Part shown: one piece after another, positions 24,401-35,599 of the stretch
How the letters are laid out: every line of letters starts with the position of its first letter
Numbering within the stretch: the first letter of the stretch is position 1
Source of the DNA: Benincasa hispida
Taxonomy: Eukaryota > Streptophyta > Magnoliopsida > Cucurbitales > Cucurbitaceae
Direction: 5' to 3'
Length of the DNA: 64,000 bases
NCBI RefSeq assembly: GCF_009727055.1
Contig: NC_052354.1
Span: 2,878,677-2,942,676 of the forward strand
The notes under the pieces: model-generated
The model's input: only the letters and a program-made list of their open reading frames with translations
Told to the model about the DNA's origin: nothing
Databases searched by the model: none
Made by a program: the position numbers and the translations under genes

Positions 24401-27400
24401 ATTTAGTGGCATTAATATTATTTAAATTTGTATTTTGTAGGTATCTCAAGGTTTGTGTTCAAGATGCATCTCTGGACGATGAAAGTTAGGTTGTAGATTT
24501 GTATGTTGTAAGTATTTCGGAGTATATGTTGTGTCGATATTATGTAATGTTTTTCGATGTTTATGTTTCGTGGATATAATGCAATGTTTAAGATAATCTT
24601 ACTTTTAGTTGTTTTGTGGAGATTATGTAATGTTTAAGAAAATTAATTAAATGTATTAGTTGTTTCATTATAGTTTATTTTACTAAATTTGTAAGATTCA
24701 AATACGTTTGATATTCAGTAGATAAGATTTTTTTTTTTTTTTCTAAAAAAAGACCATTTTTGACACCCACTTTAAACGTGTATGGGAAAAATAATAACTA
24801 TTTTGATATTTTTTTTTTTTACCTTTTTTCAACACTATTCCAATATGCCGCAAGGAAAAGTAGCCTTTCCTAAAATAGGTTGACGTCGGGAAATGCAACT
24901 TTTTTCGATGCTATAATTGTGAATTTGGCATCGGGAGAAGTTATTCTCACACAAATTTGGAATTCTCCCCATGCTTAGAAAGTGTCGTAGGCAGAAGGTA
25001 GTTCTCCCGATGCTAAAAAACTAATTTCTAGCATTGGGAGAAACGCCTTTTGCTAAAACACTATCTAAGCATCAGGAGAAACCCACCCCACTTCTCCCGT
25101 CGGGAAATCTATTATTCCCGACGACGAAACTTTTTTACGTCAAGAGAAGGTTTTCTCGATGAGGCTTTCTCGACGACCAAACCGACAGTAAAATTGGTGT
25201 TAGGAAAGCTTTCTCCAATGTTTTTTTTGACTTTTTCCGACGCTTTTTGCCATTGAAAAAAGCCAGATTTCTTGTAGTTAGAGAATTATGATCATCGTGA
25301 AGAGAATAAATACAATAAAAGAATGTGAATTCTTCAAATATCTTATCAAGGTGAAATTTGTTGGAATTTTTTTTTTTTTACAAATTACTAGAAGAGTGGA
25401 ATCTCACATCCAAAAAGAAATAGGAAAGTCATAAGTTCCTATTTCTAAAAGGAATAGGATTAAGTTCCTATTTCAAAAGGAAATTAGAAAGTAACGAGTT
25501 CAAAGTAACATAAAAAGGATCCTATTTGCTTTGTTTTCAAGTTGTCCTAGTTAGAAACATTGTAAAATTTTGAGAATGAAAAATGACGTGATTGATACAA
25601 AGTTTTGGGACAACACTATTGTAATTGGGATCAGAGAGAGAATTCAGTACGGTTGCATGAAAATCCCATAGTAGATTTCTTTCTAGTAGTAGTGGTTTGT
25701 TTTTGTTTTTGTATTGTTTTATTTTTTTTTTTCAGTTTTGGAGTTTTTCATGTACATTCATTTGTATTTTGTATTTTTGTTGTTTTCTCTTAACACTTTC
25801 ACCCTTTTAGTTTCTCTATTTTTATTATCCTTTTCTTACTTATGTTTTTAAAAATCAAGTCAAGTAGTGTAATTAATAAAAGTAATTTTTAACTTTTTTT
25901 TTTGAATTTGACTAAGAAATCAAATGTATATTTAAGAAATACAAAAATTGTAGTAATAAAATTGGGAGGTAATAAAATAAATTACAAAAACAAAAAAGCA
26001 GAAATAAAGTCATCATTAAATGGAACCTTAGTTTTTTATTTTTAAAAACATTTGGTGCATCCTACTAGGCTATATCCATCTTTTCGGCCGTCCAAAAAAC
26101 ACTCCATCAAAGTGTGTCATGTGACAAATTGAAAAACATTATTTTTAGAAAGGAGCATGTGATTAGGTATATTTCCTTTTATTTTCGAGTTTTGAAAATT
26201 AAGCTTTCGAACACTACTCTCACTCCTGAATTATTTGTTTTGTTATCTATTTTTCAAAAACGTTTTCAAAATCTAACCCAAATTTTGGAAACAAAAGAAC
26301 TGTAGTATGTAATACGTGTATTTGCTTTTAGAATTTGGCTAAACATTCAATTGTTTCTTTAAAAAGAATGAAAAAAATGATAAAAATATAGTGGACAAAC
26401 AAATAAAAACATTATGATCTAACTATGAAAATATGTTTGAAAAGAGAGTCAGATCCTTTGCCCCATTACAACTATTCAATTCGAAGTGATTGTACGATAG
26501 AGTGATATTTTCTTTCGTGTATGGTTATGATTTAGACTATAGACATGAAACATCACAATTTAATGGTGGACAATTACATTCTTTGTCCTTTAAATGTTCA
26601 TAAATTCCTATTTTTTACTTTCTATGCAAATAATTACAATTGTTCAGATAAAACTATATAAAAGATTATTTTATTAATTAAAATATTTTTATTAATTTAA
26701 ATTTCTATTTTATTGATTAAAAAGTGTATGAAAGTTGAGGTTAATGTAAGGTGACCTGGAGGTGTGCCACAACACATAGAACGATCGTCAACATGTTCGA
26801 CCTCTAAGCCAATTAACCAAGCTCCCAACGACACGTCTTCATTTGCATATCTATGTAATATTGGACTAAACCAAAAAAAAAAAAAAAAGAATTTACTTCG
26901 TTAGAAATGGTCAAAAGAAGAAAAAGAATGGAAAAAAAAAAAAGATAGGGTTATAATTTACTTACAAATTAAGGGAAATGTAGGCAGCAAGGTCTTTAGA
27001 AATGGCATAGATTTGGCCAGTGGCATGCCTGAAATACTCATTCCCTTTTTCTCCAAATTTCCAATGCTCTGGCTCATGATACTTCAATCCCCTGCTCATC
27101 CATTTTTCCATATATTAATACCAAATCTTTTCCCATTAATGTTTTCAAAAGAACCTTCTGCGAAATATCAATTTTGACGATTTAGTCGAGGATCCTGAAC
27201 TTTCAATATCATCAAATTTGATTATGGACTTATAATGTTGTATTGTAATTTCAACTCGATGATACGTTCTCGCTCTAAGTATCATTACAAAAGTTCGCCT
27301 TATTTTTATGTAAAATTTTATTTTATTGAACTAAGTATCATTAAAAAAATGATTTTAACCAAACTAAACTGATGCATACCGAATTACGATAGTTCAAAAT

Positions 27401-29465
27401 CGGACTGAACTGAATCGTGCACACATGAAAAAAATGACGAGAGAGAAGAAAACTCACTTTTGAGAGAGAACTGGGCCTGACTTCATGCAGCCCATGTAAA
27501 TCCTGGGCTTGGACCTATGCCGTTCTAGCACTGTCACCAACGCACCTACACACAAGCCTCCACTTTTGAATATTCCAAAAATGTCCTTATCTTTATAAAG
27601 TTTCTAAACATTCAATTTTATATTTAATGAACTTTTTTAAGCTTTCATTTTATTTCTAAATGTATCACCGAACTATTCTACATTTTTTCTTACATAAAAC
27701 GAAAGTTCAGTGTTTTATTAAATATTAATTCAATTTTAAGACAAGCAAAATTTTAAATTCTTAAAAAAAAAAATTGATGTGAGCATATCTTAACTAATAT
27801 ATTGATGTGTAATGATAGAAAAGTTCGTATTAAATCCAATACTAAAAATATTTATAAATTTATTAAATGTAAAATTGATAGTTCAAGCTATATTTGATAT
27901 TATTTTATTTTCTATTTTATGTTTATTAAAATTATGCTGGTTATTTCAGCTTTTCTTTTTATAGGCTTTTCACATCCTCTAAGAATATATTCGATTTCTG
28001 AGTTAAATTTTAAAAACAAAATAAATATTTAAAACAATGCTTTAAACTTTTGTATTTAATTTATTTCAACATGTACTTAAAAGATTAAGTTTCGAGTACC
28101 ACTTAAATGTGCTCAGTTTTATGTATTTCAATCTCATGACACAAAAAAACAAATATATATTTTTTAAAAAATAAGAACATTTTGCTATATGATAAATTAT
28201 GAACATCAAACAATTAGGTGAGACGCAAAAATAGGTTAGACATACACTTTATTTTTCTTAAGTTTTAACATCCTTTTTTTAAAAAAAGAAATTTTTTTTA
28301 AATAAATTGCAATCAACTTATCTTTGCACGACTTGTGTCATGTGTCAAACTTTCTTTATAAATAATACTTAGATGCAACTTAAGTTGCATTTTATATTTT
28401 CTCTTCTTTTACTCATAGAAAAGAGAATTTTTTTTGATAATTTTTTAATTAAAAAAATTTTCATGGGACAATTTTGATGCTGCTCTCTTTTTAAAATAAA
28501 ATAAAATGTTTCTATGCATAACGTATAAAATTCAAACGAACTCAAAGAGCTTTGTTTGATTACCCAAATTGACATGAACATCGTCGTCAACCTTCACGTA
28601 AAACTCCGCCGCCCACAGAGCCGCCGCCGTGGTGAAATACAGCCGCGTCTTCGTCGACAATTGATGGTAATCTTCCACATGCCTCAGTCGCAGAAAGTCA
28701 CCATGCTCTTCCTCCTCCTCATCTATGGCTCTATCCAATGCTCCACCAGGTCTTCCGCTCTTTCCTATGACGAATCGGACCACAATCCCTTTCTCTTTCT
28801 CTAGTTTCTTCAACGATTCTCCTGCGCCGATCATCAATTGTTCAATCCGACGCCGATTTCTCAGTGAATTTTTGTTTTCGAGTTAGGGTTTCGGTTTTAC
28901 GGACCTCGAGGCATCCATGTTTCTCGAATCGAGTCCCGGCGTTTCTTGCTGCTGAAAGCCGTATTGATTCCGATCACCACAAACGCTTTCTCCGGAGGCA
29001 GCGGCCTCGGATTCCTCCCGTTCGTTCGTGATAGTGCCATTTCCATCTCCCAATTTCCGAACGTTTTCTCCAGAGATCTGACGAAACAAAGCTTCAAAAA
29101 GAGAACTCAACAGAATATCAACATAATTTCGGTACAATCTATTCTCCTTACTGAAGAGCTTGATGCGTTTTTGTAACTTCCACCATAATATCCTGATCAT
29201 TCGATTCCACTAGTTTCTGCAGAAGAATAAAAACAATCACATTAACATTACTGTTTTACATTGTGCAAAAAAGGAATTCGAAATTAGTTAAACTCACTCG
29301 TTTATGGTCGCAATCTGTAGTGGCTGCCTCAAGATTTTCAAGATGGTTAAGAAACTGAGGATCTTTGGTTTGAATTCTGGTGCGGCCAGTGAAGAGCGAT
29401 CCTGCAAGAAAGCTTGCAAAGCAGAGGACCAAGGTGAGTTTACCATTCATTGGCTTTCCCCTCAT
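21411..29465 (-). CDS. Beta-1,3-galactosyltransferase, GT31 family (8 exons, complete)
   Basis: Golgi type II membrane glycosyltransferase that adds galactose in beta-1,3 linkage to glycans or arabinogalactan proteins. CDS exons: 29298-29465, 29152-29216, 28905-29077, 28564-28821, 27458-27545, 26966-27091, 26756-26865 and 21411-21559. All introns are GT-AG with consistent phases, giving 1137 nt (378 aa). A short cytoplasmic tip is followed by a membrane anchor ([16 protein letters not shown]), the DUF4094-type stem (CDHKRKLVESND, KTHQAL), then the GT31 core: [34 protein letters not shown], the DXD-like [41 protein letters not shown], and a C-terminal WSCSGIC motif. Start chosen at the first in-frame ATG (29465). 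The last intron is about 5.2 kb, filled with repeats. Length is normal for plant B3GALT proteins. This is B3GALT type rather than HPGT type, because it has VDDDVHV and not the HPGT variant. Confidence 0.94.
21659..22400. mobile_element. hAT-like element in the galactosyltransferase last intron
   Basis: Ends GGGTGTTCACC and, on the other strand, AGAGGTGTTCAAATGACCC. Flanks TTTTCTTT (21651-21658) and TTTTCTTC (22401-22408) match at 7 of 8 bases. Subterminal GGGTTGGGTTGGG / CAATCCAACCC repeats. An inner block (21805-22010) matches the inverted-repeat element at 989-1184. Non-autonomous, no open frame. Confidence 0.65.
22431..22685. repeat. Foldback repeat, third copy of the 5265-5690 family
   Basis: Contains GAATTTAGTTCCTTTGATTTG and, after a central loop around 22545-22565, the inverse blocks ending in AGAGCCCAAATTTGTAATTTAA. 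Same order of words as at 5265-5490. Confidence 0.55.
22800..25279. mobile_element. Eroded CACTA-like DNA transposon remnant
   Basis: The right end reads GCCAGATTTCTTGTAGT, i.e. ACTACAAGAAATCTGGC on the other strand, a CACTA-type terminus that has lost its first C. Subterminal CGTCGGGA / TCCCGACG words are frequent at 22880-22930 and 24880-25160. The left terminus was not found, so the start is approximate. The interior from 23040 to 24700 is AT-rich with no transposase. It lies within the galactosyltransferase last intron. Confidence 0.45.
25359..25640 (+). mobile_element. Short LTR fragment with primer-site-like end (TRIM-like)
   Basis: Begins TGTTGGAATT, contains a CATAAAAAGGATCC TATA-type segment and ends near GGGACAACA (25615), followed by TTGGGATCAGAGAG, one or two changes from the canonical tRNA-Met site TGGTATCAGAGC. 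About 257 bases, which is TRIM size. No second LTR is seen, so it may be a truncated copy. Confidence 0.45.
25650..26750. other. Galactosyltransferase intron 7, remaining sequence
   Basis: T-rich then AT-rich intron sequence next to the exon 7 donor. No repeat or gene was recognised. Confidence 0.5.
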
Positions 29466-29484
29466 TTTTCTGCGTTTCTGCTTC

Positions 29485-29941
29485 CTGTTTAGCAACTAAA
29501 ATTATTCAGCTTCAACTACAAATTCTCATTGCTTGCTTGCAATGGTTACTTATAATTCATTTATGCATATACATATAGACAGATAGATCATAGAGTTTAG
29601 GGATTGTGTCTTCATTTGTGGATTCATTGGGTTCATGAAGCAATCAAAATAAATTCTGGGTTATGATGGGATGTTTGAGATTTGAACATATCATATGGGG
29701 GATCTTTAAGATGGGAATGATGAGATGTTTTTATATGAATTATGATTGAGTATTGAGTGAAGAGAGGCTAGTAATGGGGGAATGCCTAAAAATTGAATTA
29801 AAGTTGAAGTAAATGCAATTAGGCAAAGGCAGCGAGAAGGTGGAAGAGGTTGGCAAATGGAGGCTTATAAAGTTTAGATGAGTTGAAAATAGCCAAACAA
29901 TGATCAAAAGTGAGTGTAACACAAGTAATTAGGTAATGTAC
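29485..29941 (-). other. Possible 5'-UTR intron of the galactosyltransferase gene
   Basis: A CAAG|GTACAT donor at 29941 and a CTAAACAG acceptor at 29485 would remove 457 bases and place a short leader exon upstream, 20 bases from the start codon. This is inferred from splice-site likeness only. Transcript data would decide. Confidence 0.35.
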
Positions 29942-30045
29942 CTTGAAAAGTAATGATGGGGATTAAATTGAGGAATTAATTAGAGAGAGAGAGAAAGTGA
30001 GGAGGGATTTTGAAGTTTTGAGTTTGGGAATTGAATGATTGAATG

Positions 30046-30148
30046 AAGATTATAAGAGGAGAAGAACTGAAGAAGAGTGGAATGAAAGATCTAAGAAGAG
30101 GGTTTAAAGTGTAGGGAGGTAGTTAAATCATGTGTAGTGTGTGGCCCA
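30046..30148 (-). promoter_or_regulatory. Putative core promoter of the galactosyltransferase gene
   Basis: On the minus strand a TGGGCC motif (30143-30148; TCP / site-II type element of housekeeping plant promoters) lies about 90 bases upstream of a TTATAA sequence at 30046-30054. Pyrimidine-rich sequence follows, typical of a plant leader. Confidence 0.35.
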
Positions 30149-30159
30149 ACAAACTGTCT

Positions 30160-30730
30160 GCTAAACCTTAACATTCAAATTCTAAGCCAATTCCTCTGTT
30201 TCTGGGAAGCACCTACGTATACACTCTCTCCTAACTTAGCACACATTTTCACTAATCTTTATATTATTTGGATGTCGAGAAAATTCGTAGAATTTTAGCC
30301 TTTTAGGGCTATTTGAATTGCTATATGAATTTTGTTTTAAGTTTTTTTAGATTCATTTGACAAACTTGTTTTTTTAAACTATTTTTGTTTTTGGTTTTTA
30401 AGTGATTTAAATAGTAGAAATTTTGAAAACAACATTTTTGTTTTGTATTTACGTTATTTTGAATTTGAAATCTTGAAAGGTGGAGTTATATTTAAGAAAG
30501 AGGATAAGAATTTATGAATATAGTATTTCATATCATAAATCTATTTCATTTGTGTTAAATTAAAAAATATATAAATTAATATGTTATTAAATAATATGAT
30601 ATTGTATAGTAGTAATCATATGCCAACACGAGCATATTTTAATCACTTGTTCTTTATTGTTTCCTTTACATGGTTATCTAGTTCTCTGAAGTGATTGATT
30701 AAAATTCTAGTTGTAAGTTTGACATTAGAA
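30160..30730. other. Intergenic AT-rich sequence
   Basis: Between the presumed galactosyltransferase promoter and the C2-like remnant. 30303-30440 resembles the TTTTAGATTCATTTGACAAACTTG type of MITE end also seen near 37090. No gene. Confidence 0.4.
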
Positions 30731-30736
30731 ACTCTC

Positions 30737-30873
30737 TCCTTGTGCTGGAGGTTGACAGAATTTGGTTTTATGATATTCATAATTTCCTCAAATTAGGAAT
30801 TAACGATCCTTACGTTACTATCGAGACGAGGAAGCTAAAGTCCACCATCGTTCAGCTCAATTATAAAGAAAAA
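30737..30873 (+). pseudogene. Possible C2-domain gene fragment followed by a long poly-A
   Basis: One uninterrupted frame reads LEVDRIWFYDIHNFLKLG, INDPYVTIETRKLKSTIVQ, resembling the first strands of a plant C2 domain (LEV...DPYV...KS.V), as in small elicitor-responsive or phloem C2 proteins. It then runs into about 40 A residues (30878-30918). There is no ATG in good context, no remaining C2 strands and no stop belonging to the family. It could be a 3'-truncated retrocopy or chance. Low confidence. Confidence 0.3.
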
Positions 30874-30875
30874 TT

Positions 30876-30877
<2 letters not shown>

Positions 30878-30918
<41 letters not shown>
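30878..30918. repeat. Long poly-A tract
   Basis: About 40 A residues interrupted by nothing until GAAGAAACC. It could be a slipped microsatellite or a retroposition tail. Confidence 0.9.
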
Positions 30919-30920
<2 letters not shown>

Positions 30921-31084
30921 AGAAACCTATATAAGTAAGACCATAGATAATTCAACTCAATGTTTGACTTATCAATTTTATAAGTTGGTGTTAAATAACT
31001 CAACTCCCCTAACTTCAAGAGTGTTTACCATTGAACTTTGAACATTTATTGACAAACTTCATATTTCCCTCTTTCTCTCCATCT

Positions 31085-31450
31085 CTCCAATGTTTTCAAC
31101 GATTCCACCCGTCGGTCGCTGCTAACGACCGACTTCGACGACAATAATCGCTGGTGACATGCTCCAACAATCATCTTCGGCGAGTACCTTTCATTTCCTA
31201 ACTCTGACAACAACCACCATTGGCAACATCTTCAACGACTATCTTTGGCGACCAAGCTTCGACAACTACCTCCGACGACCACCACCTTTGACAACTAACC
31301 CTAACAATGACCACCTCTGACAATCATCTCTAGTGACCATCTCTAATGTCCAACTTGACGCACCTTTGGCAACCAACTTCAACTATCACATCCATTGACC
31401 GACTTTAACCACAAATTCCATCGATTATCTCCAATAACCAACTTAGTTGA
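31085..31450. repeat. Degenerate CGACNACC / GACAACCACC repeat
   Basis: A C-rich stretch in an AT-rich setting, made of variants of TTCGACGACC, GACAACCACC and TTTGACAACTA. Stops occur in all frames. Probably an old tandem repeat or transposon interior. Confidence 0.5.
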
Positions 31451-32559
31451 CTATAGACTAAAAAAAGCAAAAAAAAAAAAAAAACTTGGTGAAAGTGTTT
31501 TTAGATAAAATTAAAATTATTAGTTCATAGTATTTAATAGATATCTTATATAGTAGTTTATACTCTTAGGCTTTACTTTTTGTTTCATCTAAATGGCCTC
31601 ACACCGTTGATGATAGTTGTTCTCCCCTATATACTCGCAATCATCACCTTATCTAACTAACATGAGATTTTGATTGCATCCTTGACATCAATATACATGC
31701 ATAATAAATCATAACCTACTATTTGACATAAGATGCCATAAAAAGCCTTAAACCCTTTGATGGTCTATTATTTTATTTTTATTTTTATTTTTATTTTTTT
31801 TGTGGTGCATTTTACATTCATACATTTCACGTATGTGAAAGAATATTGTAATCTTGTTGTTTGTATGAAACTAGTGTATCTTGTTTAATCAAATATAATG
31901 GTTACATGATATAAAAATTATAAAATATATGTGAAGGTGTTAAGTTGCATGTCAATTGAATGTTAAAAATTTAGAAAAAAAAATTAATAGATTTATTGTG
32001 ATAAAAACAATAAATCTGTTATCATTTGGAAATTTCGCAAACTAATTGATGAGCGGATGGTACTCAATTCAATTACATTTGGAAATTTCGTCGATATTGT
32101 TATCATTACTATTACGGCTATGGTTATTATTAGTGTTATAGTATGAAAATTATGAACTTGTCACATTTATTGTAACTAATTACCATTTGACCTTAAACGA
32201 TAATGGTAACAAAAAATATAACAGATTCATAATTCAAAGTAAATGTGATAAAAAAAATCTAATTATGTTTGTCATTGTGATTTATTAATGAAATTTTTTT
32301 ACAGATATACTAATTTTTTTTAATAGATCAATAAATGTGGCCCAAAATTGAGCTTTAGGGACAAATGAGATGTTTCAAAAGGGAATTTGAAGTACGCAGA
32401 GGCTCGCAGCGCATTTCGGCTTAGCCGCTGGCTGAGGAGGTTGCAAGTGGGTAGCAAATGCGTGGCGTGCTTCTCCACTCCTTTCTTTTTGTTCTTTAAA
32501 ATTCTTTGCTTCTCCCAAAAATGATTTTACCAATAATATAAAGATTTTTTTTTCTCTAT
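31451..32559. other. Intergenic sequence
   Basis: AT-rich. A GC-rich island at 32395-32475 contains CTTAGCCGCTGGCTGAGG, a small hairpin. The minus-strand frame over it (32375-32581) has no known domain. No gene supported. Confidence 0.45.
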
Positions 32560-33166
32560 AGATTTTAGGTTTAGTTTTCATTTAGCACATGGATTTTAAA
32601 ATGTTATCCTTTTAATTCTTAAATTCTGATATTGATTTCAATTTAGTCATTAGGTTCCATAATATTACAATCTTATTCTTGAAATTTGAGTTCTATTTCA
32701 ATTTGTTTCCTTAATTTCAAGTTTTATACTTATAATATCAATATTTTACCAAATATTCACTCTCTTTAGTCTTCAATGTTAATGTATATTCATTAATTTT
32801 GAAATAATTATGGAGTGAAATTTTAAATTCAATTTTAATATTGATGAAAAATAGTGAAATTGTGTCTAATTAATTATAATTCTTTTAATTTTTTAAAATC
32901 AATTAATAGACATTAATACTAAAGACGAAAAATGATCATTTAGCAAAAAAAAAAAAAAAAAAATAAATAAATAAATAAAAAAATTAAAAAAAAAAATGTT
33001 AGTGATGAATAAGGGATCAATAGGAAACAAAATTCAAATCTTTAAGTAAAATTATAACATTTTGAAACATATGGACTAAAATGAAACCAAGCTCAAAACT
33101 GATTACAAGTATAATATTTTGAAATTTATGGACCAAATTAAAATTAGGCTCAAAATGTAGAGACCA
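32560..33166. repeat. Long foldback repeat, copy 3
   Basis: Left-arm words GATTTCAATTTAGTCATTAGG and TTTCAATTTGTTTCC are answered by GGACCAAATTAAAATTAGGC and GGACTAAAATGAAACC in the right arm. Same family as 9752-10310, with an A-rich expansion (32945-32997) in one arm. Confidence 0.6.
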
Positions 33167-33515
33167 ATTTTTTTTTTTTTCTTTTCTTTTTTCCTTTTCC
33201 GCTAGTACAAAACATGTTTTCCCCCTTCTTTTCAAAATAAGGCTTTGGAGTAAATACAAGCAACTGATGTACTCGAAAAAAATTTAATACCATGGTAGGT
33301 CCCTAAATCTTTATTACTGCCTAAGTTAATTATGTTTTCCTTTTTGCACTTATTCTTAACCTTGGCTTGTGGCCATCTGTAATTAGAGATGACATGATAG
33401 TATGGTAAAAATTGAAGGAAACAGTCCTCGACCTTTCCTGTAGAATTGGGACCATGCTTCTTTGATGAAATATCTCTAAATATACACTAATTCTATGAGT
33501 TCCATGCTATTATTT

Positions 33516-35550
33516 AGGGCTAGTTGCATAAATATAATTCAAGCCCAAAAATAATAAAATATATAGTACAATGGTGAAATCATTGTATATATAGATCAAA
33601 AAATGATAAAAGACTAAAAAATCCATGCCTAGCCACCATTTTGCTTGCGTCTTTCCAGTTTTCTCAAATTAAAAGCTATGACTGATAACAACTATCAGTG
33701 ATAGCCACTATTAGCTACTATCAGCTGCTATCGTTGATTGTTTCTATCAATTGCTACTATTAGCGATAATTTTCAATTTGAGAAAAATTAATACAATCTT
33801 GAAATAGTTTCTATCAATTGCTACTATTAGCGATAGTTTTCAATTTGAAAAAAATTAATACAATCTTGAAATATTAGCTTTTAATTTGCTATTAATTATC
33901 AATAGCTATCATATCATTGATACACTTTCATCAATTGGAATCAACCTTAAAATATTGATACTTAAGGCCATTAGTGGCTATCAATAATAGATTTATAAAT
34001 AGTGATCAACTTTGAAAGAAAACCAACAACTTTGATTATCATAGTAGCTATCACTAATAATATCTTTTATCATGGCTATCACTGATAGCAGTTACTAGTC
34101 GCTATCATTGATAGACTTTCATCAATTAGAATCAACCTTGAAATATGAACACTTAAGACTATCAATGGTAGACTTCTATAACTGGTTATCACTTTTGAAA
34201 GAAACTTGATATATAGATATCACCTAAGTTCTATCACCGATATCAATAATATCACTCATATTATGGTTATCAGTGATAGCTTCTTTCAATGATAACATCA
34301 CTGATAAGATGCTATCAATGATCTCACTGATATCATGCTACCAGTGATAGTTTCTCTATTACCGATAACGTGCTATCAGTGGTAGCTTCTATCATCGATA
34401 ACGTGCTATCAGGTAACTTCTTTCATTGATAATGTGCTATCGAGTAGCTTCTATCATCGATAACATACTATTAGTATTAGTTTCTATTATTGGTAACATG
34501 CTAACAGTAGTAGCTTCTATCAATCATAGCCACTGAACACCTTTTTGCCCCTTGCTTGTCCTTCCCAAACATTTATAAGTCCCTTTTCTTTCAACGATAG
34601 CATCTACCACTAATAAACATGCTATTAGTTAAAACTTCTAGACATTCTGCTTACATTTTAGTTTAAGATTCAACTTTATTAATTAAATTCACTAAGTTGG
34701 CTATCAATGATAGATTTCTATAAGTGACTACTAACTATGAAAATATAATCAAAGATTAAGCTATCAATAATAGAAAATATTAGTGGCTATCAATGATAGA
34801 TTTTCATTTGCTATTTATATTGATTATTTATTATAATGATCAAACTTGATGATTGACTTGTTGGTGTTAAATCACTTATGAATTGAGTACTTTCAAGTCT
34901 TGAATACGAAATTCAGCCTCATAACTCTTGTGAAAAAAAGGGAAGAAGAAAAAAATTCAAATAACGAAAAATTTTAAAAATAAGAGAAAGAGAAGAAGCA
35001 AAAACTGAAGAAAGGAAAGAAAATTAAATAGAAAAAAAAAAGGAAGTAAAAACTGGAGAAGTGAAAGAAAAATTAAAAAAATAAAATAAAATAAAAGGAA
35101 GAAGTAGAAAATGAGAAAAAGAAAAGAAAATAATAATAATAAAAGAAAAGGGAAGAAGTAAAAATGTAAGAAAGAAAAGAAAATAAAAAAAAAAAGAGAA
35201 AAAGCAAAAATCGAAGAAAGAAAAGAAAATTTAAAAAAATAAAAGAAGAAGAAAGAAGGAAATGAAAGAAAATAAAAAAAAATAAAGGCAAGAAGCAAAA
35301 ATCAGATAAAGGAAAGAATAAAATAAAATAAAAATAAAAGGAAGAAGTAAAAGCAAGAGAAAGAAAAGAAAATAAAAAATAAAAAATAAAAGAAAGGGAA
35401 GAAGAAAAAACGGAGAAAGAAAAGAAAATGGAAAATGGAAAATTGAGGGAAGAAGCAAAAATAAAAGAAAAGAAAGAAAATAAAAAGACTAAACAAAAAG
35501 AAGATGTGCAACAAGACAAGACATGAAAGAGCGAAATTGGAAATTAAAAA
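33516..35550. repeat. Minisatellite plus purine-tract module, copy 2
   Basis: Starts GGGCTAGTTGCATAAATATA, passes through about 1.1 kb of GCTATCA/TGATAG units, the linker TCAAACTTGATGATTGACTT, and then 600 bases of GAAGAAGCAAAAA purine tract on the plus strand. Order and linker match 2081-3420. The low-complexity frames on the minus strand (Phe/Leu/Ser-rich) are artefacts of the purine tract. Confidence 0.7.
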
Positions 35551-35599
35551 AAAAATCAAAAATAAACTAGTCAATTCATATATATTTATTAACATTTTA

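Noticed and set aside
31085..31450. A proline/threonine-rich protein gene
   Set aside because: Stops in all frames and obvious short-unit repetition.
34957..35595. Long minus-strand frames rich in Phe, Leu and Ser
   Set aside because: They are translations of a purine tract; composition is explained by low complexity, with several overlapping frames open at once.
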